DNA from: Desulfobulbus sp.
GTDB taxonomy: Bacteria; Desulfobacterota; Desulfobulbia; Desulfobulbales; Desulfobulbaceae
Assembly: GCA_028684915.1 (NCBI GenBank)
Contig: JAQUEZ010000300.1
Location: 1-7,058 of the forward strand
Length of the DNA stretch: 7,058 nucleotides
Direction of reading: 5' to 3'
Part shown: positions 1-6,224 of the stretch, one piece after another
Numbering within the stretch: position 1 is the stretch's first letter
How the letters are laid out: each line of letters begins with the position of its first letter
Made by a program: the position numbers and the translations under genes
The notes under the pieces: generated by a model
Seen by the model: only the letters and a program-made list of their open reading frames with translations
What the model was told of the DNA's origin: nothing
Database searches by the model: none

Positions 1-410
1 AGATCATTGAGGATCTCCATGATACCGACATTCTTTTGAAGGATAAAAAGGTGCTAGTGGTTGATGATGACATGCGAACGACCTTCACTGTCTCGCACCT
101 TCTGGCTGAGCGCGGAATGAAGCCGATCAAGGCTGGAAACGGGGAAAAGGCGTTGCTGCAGCTGGAAGAACAACCGGACATAGATTTGGTGCTGATGGAT
201 ATTATGATGCCAGTTATGGACGGTTACGAGACCATACGGCGGATTCGCAGCCAGGAGCGGTTCCGAAATCTGCCGATCATCGCCATCACCGCAAAAGCGA
301 TGCTTGAAGACCGGGAAAAATGCCTGGATGCAGGTGCAAACGATTATCTACCGAAGCCGCTTGACCAGAGCCGGTTATTTTCGATGATGCGAGTCTGGCT
401 TTGCAGATGA
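1..410 (+). CDS. Hybrid sensor histidine kinase, C-terminal receiver domain (5' truncated by window edge)
   Basis: The frame is open back to the first bases of the window (codons from position 3), so this is most likely the tail of a larger protein and not a free CheY-like protein starting at the TTG at 36. About 135 residues are visible. A short linker reading LHDTDILLKDKK leads into a full receiver domain: the acidic pocket VVDDD (first D at about 63), the phosphoacceptor Asp in LMDIMMPVMDG (codon 198-200), the Thr in AITAKAM, and the Lys in YLPKP (codon 354-356). All receiver signature residues are present. The closing MMRVWLCR and the linker resemble the last receiver of large GAF/HAMP multi-receiver hybrid kinases. 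In that family the terminal receiver takes phosphate from the kinase core or passes it on in a relay. The cheR gene starts 113 bp downstream with no clear terminator between, so co-transcription is plausible. The sensor and kinase domains lie outside the window and cannot be described. Confidence 0.85.
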   Translation, partial: IIEDLHDTDILLKDKKVLVVDDDMRTTFTVSHLLAERGMKPIKAGNGEKALLQLEEQPDIDLVLMDIMMPVMDGYETIRRIRSQERFRNLPIIAITAKAMLEDREKCLDAGANDYLPKPLDQSRLFSMMRVWLCR

Positions 411-523
411 TAATGGCCCCATGACGAGCAAACGGGTTGAGGTGTCGCGGATATAAGCAGTGCAATTGACGGCAAATCAGCCAGCGCCATGCTTTTTTGA
501 TAACCACACGGTGAAAAGGTAGG

Positions 524-1369
524 ATGGATTCGCCTGCGCAGTGCAAAGCAACCATTGAAAGTGTCGAGATCGATCTTCTGTTGGAAGCCATCTATCTTCG
601 TTACGGCTACGACTTTCGGTCCTATGCCCGTGCCTCGATCGAACGCCGGATCAGGCAGTTTCTGTCAGGTTCAGGGTGCGTGCTGGTGTCCGAGATGATT
701 CCAAAGGTTCTTCATGACCGGGATTTTTTTTCACGTCTGGCCCGCTATCTTTCCATTTCCGTGACCGAGTTATTTCGTGACCCTTGGGTGTACCGCACGG
801 TGCGGGAAAAGGTGACGCCGATCCTCAGGACGTGGCCGCATATCAAGGTTTGGCATGCTGGATGCGCGACCGGCGAAGAGGTGTACTCTTTAGCGATCCT
901 TCTCAAGGAGGAGAGACTCTACGACCACGCGACCATTTATGCCACCGACTTCAATGACGAATCCCTTGATCATGCCCGTTCGGGCATCTACGAAATGCAA
1001 AAAATCAAAGAAGCGACCAGAAAATATCAACAGACCGGCGGCAAAAAATCATTCTCGGAGTATTACCACGCCCGGTACGAATCAGTGGCCATGGATAACG
1101 CCCTCAAAGAACGGATCGTTTTCTCCAGCCACAACCTAGCCTCGGATAGCGTGTTTGGAGAAATGCATCTCGTTTTCTGTCGCAACGTGCTCATCTATTT
1201 CAATAGCGACCTGCAGAATAGGGTTCTGCGCCTTTTTTCGGAAAGCCTTGTGCATGGGGGGTTTCTCTGTCTCGGTCCCAAGGAAGATCTTCGGTTCACC
1301 AGTGAGTATGATCATTACGAGGTGGTGGATGACAAGGCCCGCATATATAAGAAAAAGGATACGGTGTGA
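524..1369 (+). CDS. cheR: CheR-type SAM-dependent protein-glutamate methyltransferase
   Basis: The 281-residue product has normal CheR length. CheR enzymes transfer a methyl group from S-adenosylmethionine to glutamates of chemoreceptors. The N-terminal helical part carries the RRI segment (residues 41-43) and the conserved FRD (84-86). The Rossmann-like catalytic domain shows the SAM-binding motif WHAGCATGEE (110-119), the acidic ATDFN strand end (140-144), and CRNVLIYF (219-226), which matches the family CRNVxIYF motif. The ATG at 524 is preceded by AAAAGG ending 4 nt upstream, a close but usable ribosome site. The stop overlaps the GTG start of the downstream cheB-like gene by four bases, implying coupled translation. 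No TPR or C-terminal tethering extension is present. With no receptor gene in view, the substrate may be a distant MCP or a non-receptor protein such as the neighbouring kinases. That last point is inference. Confidence 0.92.
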   Translation: MDSPAQCKATIESVEIDLLLEAIYLRYGYDFRSYARASIERRIRQFLSGSGCVLVSEMIPKVLHDRDFFSRLARYLSISVTELFRDPWVYRTVREKVTPILRTWPHIKVWHAGCATGEEVYSLAILLKEERLYDHATIYATDFNDESLDHARSGIYEMQKIKEATRKYQQTGGKKSFSEYYHARYESVAMDNALKERIVFSSHNLASDSVFGEMHLVFCRNVLIYFNSDLQNRVLRLFSESLVHGGFLCLGPKEDLRFTSEYDHYEVVDDKARIYKKKDTV

Positions 1370-1977
1370 AAATGAGCGATGCGTGCGGCACAGCCGAGCC
1401 TGAAGGTCACAAAGCCGTGGTGATAGGGGGATCGGCTGGTGGGCTTAAGGCGTTTGCTGCTATCCTTGCAGCGCTTCCAGCGGATTATGCCCTGCCGGTG
1501 CTCCTGGTCCAGCATCTCCACCCCAGTGATGATGGCGCTTTTGCCCGGAACTTGGCCAGCACCACGCATCTCTCGGTGATTGAAGCTGGTGACAAGCAAC
1601 CCATTGAACGTGGCCACGTATATGTCGCCCCAGCCAACTATCATATGCTTATGGAGCGGAACGGGACAATAGCCCTTTCGCTGGAAGAGCGGGTCCATTG
1701 GTCACGGCCCTCTATTGACGTTCTTTTCGAGAGCGCTGCTCTGGTTTTGAAAGAAAAGCTGATTGCTGTCATTCTTTCAGGGGCAAGCGTAGACGGTGCC
1801 GCAGGTATACAGACGATCAAAGCTGTTGGCGGCTTGACCCTTGCTCAGGATCCATCAACGGCCGAATATCCGTTGATGCCACAAGCGGCTATCGATACGG
1901 GTGCAGTGGACGAGGTGTTGACCATTGCGCAGATGAGCAAACGATTGGTGGAGCTCGGTAGGCCGGTACGCGCGTAA
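1366..1977 (+). CDS. cheB: CheB-type methylesterase catalytic domain, stand-alone (no receiver)
   Basis: The 203-residue product corresponds to the C-terminal methylesterase domain of CheB alone; classical CheB is about 350 residues with an N-terminal receiver. The Ser-His-Asp catalytic triad is recognisable: S23 in GGSAGG, H50 in LLVQHLHP, and D143 in LSGASVDGAAG. APANYH (88-93) and the later AEYPLMPQAAI segment are also family-typical. The canonical LTGMGxDG loop here reads LSGASVDG, so the usual Met is replaced. The start is GTG at 1366 within the GTGA overlap with cheR; an ATG two codons later (1372) is an alternative. Known CheB enzymes hydrolyse glutamyl methyl esters and deamidate glutamines. 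Without a receiver, activity here cannot be switched by phosphorylation in cis. Control may come through partner proteins or coupled expression with cheR (inference). A short 84-bp gap separates it from the next kinase gene. Confidence 0.9.
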   Translation: MKMSDACGTAEPEGHKAVVIGGSAGGLKAFAAILAALPADYALPVLLVQHLHPSDDGAFARNLASTTHLSVIEAGDKQPIERGHVYVAPANYHMLMERNGTIALSLEERVHWSRPSIDVLFESAALVLKEKLIAVILSGASVDGAAGIQTIKAVGGLTLAQDPSTAEYPLMPQAAIDTGAVDEVLTIAQMSKRLVELGRPVRA

Positions 1978-2061
1978 CCTCATGCGATGAAGCTGCGTTG
2001 ATAGGCCCATAAGTGATAGGCTCGGAAAAAGTTCATCACAAGGAACAAATCGGAATCGACT

Positions 2062-4089
2062 ATGTGTCCCAGACAAAAAATATTGATCGTGGATGACCGG
2101 AAGGAGAATCTTGTTGCTCTCAGGCAAGTTCTGTACGGCATCGAGGCAGAAATCATCGAAGCGATGAGCGGTAACGAAGCACTGGCCGCCACCCTTGATC
2201 ACGATTTTGCGATGGCGATTCTTGACGTCATGATGCCGGGAATGAGCGGATTAGAACTGGCCGAACACCTGCGCAGGGACGAAAAAACCCGGTTGGTCCC
2301 GATTATCTTCGTTACTGCGAACTATCCAGATGAACAACATCTGTTCAGTGGTTACGAAGCAGGATGTGTTGACTACCTCATCAAGCCCTACGCACCAGAA
2401 GTCATTCTTGCCAAGGTCCGAATCTTCCTCGAAATGGACCAACAGAAACGAGCTTTACAAAAACACCAAGACGAGTTGGAGACGTTGGTTGCCGAGCGAA
2501 CGGCAAAACTAGAAAATGAACTGGCCGAACGTAAGCGGACGGAAAAGGCGCTGCAGGAAAGCGAGCAACGATACCACAACCTTGCCGATTCCGGCCAGGC
2601 CCTTATCTGGACATCCGGCCAGGACAAGAAATGCGATTATTTCAACGTACCTTGGCTGGCGTTCACAGGCCGCTCTCTTGCGCAAGAACTCGGTGATGGA
2701 TGGTTAGAGGGCGTGCATCCTGACGACTTCGAATCCTGCTTGCAGATCTATGTTGCGGCCTTTGACCAGCGTGAGCGGTTCAGCATGGAATATCGGCTGC
2801 GCCACGTCAGCGGCGAATACCGATGGATACAGGATGAAGGAACGCCCCGCTTTGACAATAAAGGTGTTTTTCTAGGATATATCGGGCATTGCCTGGATAT
2901 CACTGAGCGCAAACGGGCCGCAGAAGACCAGGAAAAGTTGCAAATGCAGTTCACTCAAGCCCAGAAGTTGGAATCTGTCGCACGATTGGCAGGCGGGGTC
3001 GCCCATGATTTCAATAATATGCTTGGCGTGATACTCGGTTATGCGGAAATAGCCTTGGGCAAAATCGGTCCGTCCGATCCGTTACATCATGATCTTCAGG
3101 CAATTTATGATGCCGGCAAGCGTTCTTCTAATATTACCCGACAGTTGTTGGCTTTTGCCCGCAAACAAACTGTCGTCCCTCAAATACTCGACTTGAACGA
3201 GACAGTGGGAGGCATACTCAAGATGCTGCGGCGTCTCATCGGCGAGGATGTTGACTTGGCTTGGCTGCCTGGGAAAAGTATATATCCGGTCAAGGTCGAC
3301 CCGTCGCAAATGGATCAACTTTTGGCAAACCTATGCGTGAATTCGCGTGATGCCATTGCGGGTGTGGGGAAGATTAGCATCGAAACGGACGCCGTGACCT
3401 TTGATGAAGCCTATTGTTCCGACCATGCTGGCTTTATCCCCGGTGAATTCATTCGATTAGTCGTGAGTGATGACGGCTGCGGCATGGGCCAAGAGACGTT
3501 AGATAAAATTTTCGAGCCTTTTTTCACCACCAAGGAAGAAGGGCAGGGCACTGGCTTGGGCTTGGCCACCGTCTACGGTATAGTCAAGCAGAACAACGGT
3601 TTTATTAACGTCTATAGTGAGCCAGATCAAGGGACGACATTTGCAATTTATCTACCGCGGTACCAGGACAGCGCCGGAGAAAAGAGAGCAACAGCATCGC
3701 CGGATATCTCCTTAGGTCATGGCGAAATCATCCTGGTGGTAGAGGACGAGATTACCATTTTAAAGTTGAGCAAAACAATGCTCGAAAAATTAGGGTACAG
3801 CGTGTTGACGGCGAGCACACCGAGCGAGGCACTGCGGTTGGTTGAAATGCATTCCGGCAGAATTCAACTGTTGCTTACCGATGTCATTATGCCCGAGATG
3901 AATGGTCGCGATTTAGCTGCTCGGCTCCACGCCTGTTTCCCAGATATTAAGACGTTGTTTATGTCTGGCTACACGGCGGATGTTATTTCCCATCGAGGCG
4001 TGCTGGACGAAAGTGTGTGTTTTATGCATAAACCGTTTTCCACCAAGGATCTTGCCACTAAGGTACGCGAGGCGTTAGAGCAAGATTAG
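2062..4089 (+). CDS. Cytoplasmic hybrid histidine kinase: REC - coiled coil - PAS - HisKA - HATPase_c - REC
   Basis: 675 residues with no signal peptide or membrane segment. An N-terminal receiver spans about 5-122, with acidic D11/D12, phosphoacceptor D55 in LDVMMPG, T85 and K108. A charged, heptad-like helix (about 125-170, including AERTAKLENELAERKR) follows. A PAS fold spans about 171-286, with GWLEGVHPDD and a PAC-like YRWIQDEGTPRF...GYIGHCLDITERK end. HisKA carries H315 in GGVAHDFNN. HATPase_c shows an N box (N423-D430), DDGCGMG (470-476), FEPFFTTK (484-491) and GTGLGLATVYG. A second receiver occupies about 554-672, with E561/D562, D607 in LLTDVIMPEMNG, and K657. All phosphotransfer residues look intact. 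This layout suggests input phosphorylation at D55 and output through D607, so it likely works inside a relay with the upstream hybrid kinase. The N-terminal receiver may take the place of the receiver missing from the CheB-like protein (inference). The ATG at 2062 has only a weak upstream GGA; no better start was seen. Confidence 0.92.
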   Translation: MCPRQKILIVDDRKENLVALRQVLYGIEAEIIEAMSGNEALAATLDHDFAMAILDVMMPGMSGLELAEHLRRDEKTRLVPIIFVTANYPDEQHLFSGYEAGCVDYLIKPYAPEVILAKVRIFLEMDQQKRALQKHQDELETLVAERTAKLENELAERKRTEKALQESEQRYHNLADSGQALIWTSGQDKKCDYFNVPWLAFTGRSLAQELGDGWLEGVHPDDFESCLQIYVAAFDQRERFSMEYRLRHVSGEYRWIQDEGTPRFDNKGVFLGYIGHCLDITERKRAAEDQEKLQMQFTQAQKLESVARLAGGVAHDFNNMLGVILGYAEIALGKIGPSDPLHHDLQAIYDAGKRSSNITRQLLAFARKQTVVPQILDLNETVGGILKMLRRLIGEDVDLAWLPGKSIYPVKVDPSQMDQLLANLCVNSRDAIAGVGKISIETDAVTFDEAYCSDHAGFIPGEFIRLVVSDDGCGMGQETLDKIFEPFFTTKEEGQGTGLGLATVYGIVKQNNGFINVYSEPDQGTTFAIYLPRYQDSAGEKRATASPDISLGHGEIILVVEDEITILKLSKTMLEKLGYSVLTASTPSEALRLVEMHSGRIQLLLTDVIMPEMNGRDLAARLHACFPDIKTLFMSGYTADVISHRGVLDESVCFMHKPFSTKDLATKVREALEQD

Positions 4090-4114
4090 GTGGCTGATTG
4101 AGGCTGGCAGTTTT

Positions 4115-4274
4115 GATGGCGTCGTAAATACTGCGTTCTCCTGCGTCGCAGCGTTTTTCTCGACACTCGACATACCTGATGTATGCCTCCGCAACAAAAA
4201 AACACTACTCCTTGTCTATCTGTATTTTTACTGAGCCATCTCTTAGAGTGTGATGGACCTTTTATGAGTCCATC
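4115..4274. repeat. Inverted-repeat-rich intergenic element (REP/MITE-like)
   Basis: This fills most of the 267-bp gap between the kinase and the radical SAM gene. The left end (from 4115, GATGGCGTCGTAAA) and the reverse complement of the right end (from 4274, GATGGACTCATAAA) match at 11 of 14 positions, as imperfect terminal inverted repeats. Inside are a perfect palindrome CTGCGTCGCAG (4141-4151), a tandem CTCGACA pair (4159-4172), a CATAC-CTGAT-GTATG stem-loop (4171-4185), and a 7-bp perfect stem GATGGAC/GTCCATC with a 9-nt loop (4252-4274). The last is followed only by TTCTCT, so it is at best a weak terminator. From memory, similar GATGGC..TCGTAAA and GGCATAC..GTATG blocks recur between genes in deltaproteobacterial genomes. 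Copy number cannot be judged from one window. An 80-codon reverse ORF crossing it looks like a by-product of the repeat. Confidence 0.55.
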
Positions 4275-4356
4275 TTCTCTGGAAAGGTCGAAATTAGAAC
4301 AGAGGTAAAGATATAAACAAGTCATCAATTGCGAGATTGGCTATTGGAATGGGGCG

Positions 4357-5328
4357 GTGTCGGCCAGTAGCCGAGTGCGAGCACCGGCAGTCATAGAAAA
4401 ATTTCAACACCTCAAATTTATGAGAAAAATAGCTTTTGGATACTCCACCCGCTGCAATATTAGATGTGCCCATTGCGTGGCCGCTGGGGCCGTGCCTGAT
4501 TATAAAAAAATGGAGCTTGCAGAAGCGAAAAAAATCATCCGAGACCTGGCCGCTGTCGACGTTACCGGCATCAGCTTTACTGCAGGTGAGCCGTTTCTCT
4601 ATTTTTCTGACCTCCTCGAATTGATCTCTCTTTGCCAGGAACTCCATATTTACACCCGGATCGTTACCAATAGTTTTTGGGCAAAGACACCTGAAGCGGC
4701 CCATCACATGCTCAGCATGCTCAAACAGAGCGGGCTTTCCCAGCTACGTATTAGCTCCAGCAGATGGCATCAAGAGCATGTTCCTTTCCGCAATGTGTTG
4801 AACGCGGCTCAGGGTTGCATGCAAACAGGAATTGATTACTTCATTTCTTTTGTGACTGATTTTTCAGAAGAAGATGATGCGCATGAACAATTCTTGCGAG
4901 ACCATGGACTCAAATTTTTCCCAGAGCCGATCATCTATGCCGGGCGTGCCGATTCCTTGGGGCGAAAGGAACTCTTCACGGATTACCAGGATAACCGCTG
5001 TGCGATGAATCCTTATCTGGCTCCGGATTTGAACATGTATGCTTGTTGTGACGCAGGCAGTCACTTTGCCACGACTCATGTTTTCTTGCTCGGCAACCTC
5101 CAAGATCATTCCGTCGAGCAACTCTTTATAAGGAGCGAAACCAATCCTCTCTACAACTGCATCCGATCCCTGGGCATCAGCGCTATAGCCTCCTTTTCTG
5201 GACTCAAAGCCCGCGAAATAGTCACCTATCGCAAATGCGAGTTATGTAAAATATTGTTCGATACGCCGGAGACGCTGAAAAACCTTCAAGAAGCCGCCGG
5301 TACAAATATGAAGAGATGGGTAAGATGA
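4357..5328 (+). CDS. Radical SAM protein with Cys-rich C-terminus (auxiliary Fe-S cluster likely), substrate unknown
   Basis: 323 residues from the GTG at 4357 (GGGG lies just upstream). GTG 4375 or ATG 4420 (MRKIAFGYSTRCN) are real alternatives, because homology-like sequence only begins near residue 24. The radical SAM CX3CX2C motif is C33-C37-C40 in TRCNIRCAHC, which binds the [4Fe-4S] cluster that cleaves SAM. A SAM-contact GEP motif follows (G77-P79, TAGEPFL), then VTNSFWAK and LRISSSRWHQEH in the barrel. The C-terminal part holds C215, the pair C230/C231 in YACCDAG, C268, and C294-x2-C297 (KCELC). This arrangement suggests a SPASM/twitch-like auxiliary cluster, though I cannot match it to an exact subfamily. 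Such enzymes often modify peptides or small molecules in the anaerobic cytosol. The next gene, 124 bp away on the same strand, encodes a CAT-like acyltransferase. G+C is intermediate between the signalling genes and that gene. The function is not assigned. Confidence 0.85.
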   Translation: MSASSRVRAPAVIEKFQHLKFMRKIAFGYSTRCNIRCAHCVAAGAVPDYKKMELAEAKKIIRDLAAVDVTGISFTAGEPFLYFSDLLELISLCQELHIYTRIVTNSFWAKTPEAAHHMLSMLKQSGLSQLRISSSRWHQEHVPFRNVLNAAQGCMQTGIDYFISFVTDFSEEDDAHEQFLRDHGLKFFPEPIIYAGRADSLGRKELFTDYQDNRCAMNPYLAPDLNMYACCDAGSHFATTHVFLLGNLQDHSVEQLFIRSETNPLYNCIRSLGISAIASFSGLKAREIVTYRKCELCKILFDTPETLKNLQEAAGTNMKRWVR

Positions 5329-5452
5329 TGCCATGCATTTATGAAATTTTATTTAGTATAGAATTTGGCATTGAATCGAAATATTTTGAATTGCGTTCTT
5401 GTATTTTTTGACCAATCTGAGTCAGACAAACAAAAAGAATTATACTATTCCT

Positions 5453-6085
5453 ATGCAAAAAATTGATCTTGCTACATATAAACGAAAAGGCTTGCTTGAT
5501 GCCTTCAAGGATCGTGACATGCCTTTTTTTTCAACAACCAGTCATGTTAACATCTCAAATCTGAAGAAATTTATAGACAAAAACAAAAATGGATTTTTTC
5601 TGTCACTCAGTTTTTTAATAACCAAATCCGTCAACCTTGTGCCGGAATTGCGGCACAGGATAATTGATGGTGAATTGTTTGAATTGAGCAGAGTCGATCC
5701 TGGCTATACGGTATTGTTGGATGATGAAACTTTTTCATTTTGCGATTCTCGTTATCTGGATTCATTCAAAGAGTACCGAGAATATTCAGAAGTTAAAATC
5801 AAGGAGGTTAAGGAATGTCCGGATCAGGGGTTTAATGAAAAACACCATATGTTTTTCATCACCAATATACCTTGGTTTAGCTTTACATCGATAGTCCATC
5901 CATATGATAAAAAATATGGTTCTATTCCAGTTGTTGCGATTGGAAAATATTTCGAACAAGGAAATGAATTGTTAGTCCCTATAGGCATTCAAGTAAATCA
6001 CGGATTGGTTGATGGGATTCATGTTGGTAAATTTTACCAGCATCTGTCGAGTATGTGTAATAATCCAGAAGTATGGTTAAAATAG
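5453..6085 (+). CDS. Chloramphenicol acetyltransferase (type A CAT)-like acyltransferase, divergent active site
   Basis: 210 residues from the ATG at 5453. A TTG at 5399 would add 18 residues, but MQKIDLATYKRK aligns well with CAT N-termini and the length matches the 207-220 usual for CAT. Family landmarks: KIDL..KRK at the N-terminus (R10 near the CAT Arg18 region), a PELRHRI..GELFE segment, YTVLLDDETFSF, IPWFSFTS (139-146), GKYFEQGNELLVPIGIQV, and the HxxxDG motif as H183-GLV-D187-G188 followed by HVGKFYQHL. In CAT the motif His is the general base and Asp is structural; both are kept. Compared from memory with CAT III, Ser148 is Thr137 here, Thr174 is Ala162, and His194 is Asn182. The acyl acceptor may therefore not be chloramphenicol. 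CATs are acetyl-CoA-dependent cytosolic trimers. The gene is strikingly AT-rich (two 60-base lines at 5521 and 5581 have 18 G/C each) compared with 35/60 at 601 and 2521, suggesting acquisition by transfer. A terminator follows. Confidence 0.85.
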   Translation: MQKIDLATYKRKGLLDAFKDRDMPFFSTTSHVNISNLKKFIDKNKNGFFLSLSFLITKSVNLVPELRHRIIDGELFELSRVDPGYTVLLDDETFSFCDSRYLDSFKEYREYSEVKIKEVKECPDQGFNEKHHMFFITNIPWFSFTSIVHPYDKKYGSIPVVAIGKYFEQGNELLVPIGIQVNHGLVDGIHVGKFYQHLSSMCNNPEVWLK

Positions 6086-6155
6086 AAAATTTATTTTCGA
6101 TTGAATATATTTTTTACAACTGGAAAATTTAATAAGCAAAAACACTTCTTGCAAT

Positions 6156-6182
6156 CCACCGGATCTGCCGGTGGTTTTTGTT
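6156..6182 (+). terminator. Rho-independent terminator of the CAT-like gene
   Basis: A perfect 7-bp GC-rich stem CCACCGG/CCGGTGG with a 5-nt loop (ATCTG) is followed directly by TTTTTGTT. It lies 70 bp after the stop of the CAT-like gene and has a T tract on the + strand only. It therefore ends the rightward transcript before the convergent kinase gene. Confidence 0.85.
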
Positions 6183-6224
6183 CCAATACAAGAGCAGCCT
6201 CCTCTCAACTTAAAGGAAAGAGAA

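Noticed and set aside
36..410. Stand-alone CheY-like protein starting at the TTG at 36
   Set aside because: The frame remains open to the window edge with linker sequence typical of a hybrid kinase, and TTG 36 has no ribosome site.
286..591. Reverse-strand ORF of 101 codons
   Set aside because: It overlaps the end of the receiver and the start of cheR and has no recognisable domain; judged a shadow ORF.
1315..1698. Reverse-strand ORF of 127 codons across the cheR-cheB junction
   Set aside because: It lies opposite two well-supported genes with clear motifs and shows no family features of its own.
4252..4274. GATGGAC/GTCCATC hairpin as a rho-independent terminator of the kinase gene
   Set aside because: The stem is perfect but followed by TTCTCT, not a T tract; it is better explained as an end of the repeat element.
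4086..4328. Reverse-strand ORF of 80 codons in the intergenic gap
   Set aside because: It coincides with the inverted-repeat element, is rich in Arg/Cys runs created by the palindromes, and lacks a domain.
4294..4707. Reverse-strand ORF of 137 codons
   Set aside because: It is antisense to the radical SAM catalytic motif region, which is clearly coding on the + strand.
5441..5453. TATACT at 5441-5446 as a -10 box giving a leaderless transcript starting at the CAT-like ATG
   Set aside because: The position fits exactly, but no -35-like hexamer sits at 16-18 bp spacing, and TATACT is easy to find by chance in AT-rich DNA.
4357..6085. Cfr-like radical SAM methyltransferase plus CAT as a phenicol-resistance pair
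   Set aside because: The radical SAM motif is near the N-terminus in a Cys-rich C-terminal architecture unlike RlmN/Cfr as I recall them, and the CAT-like active site is altered.
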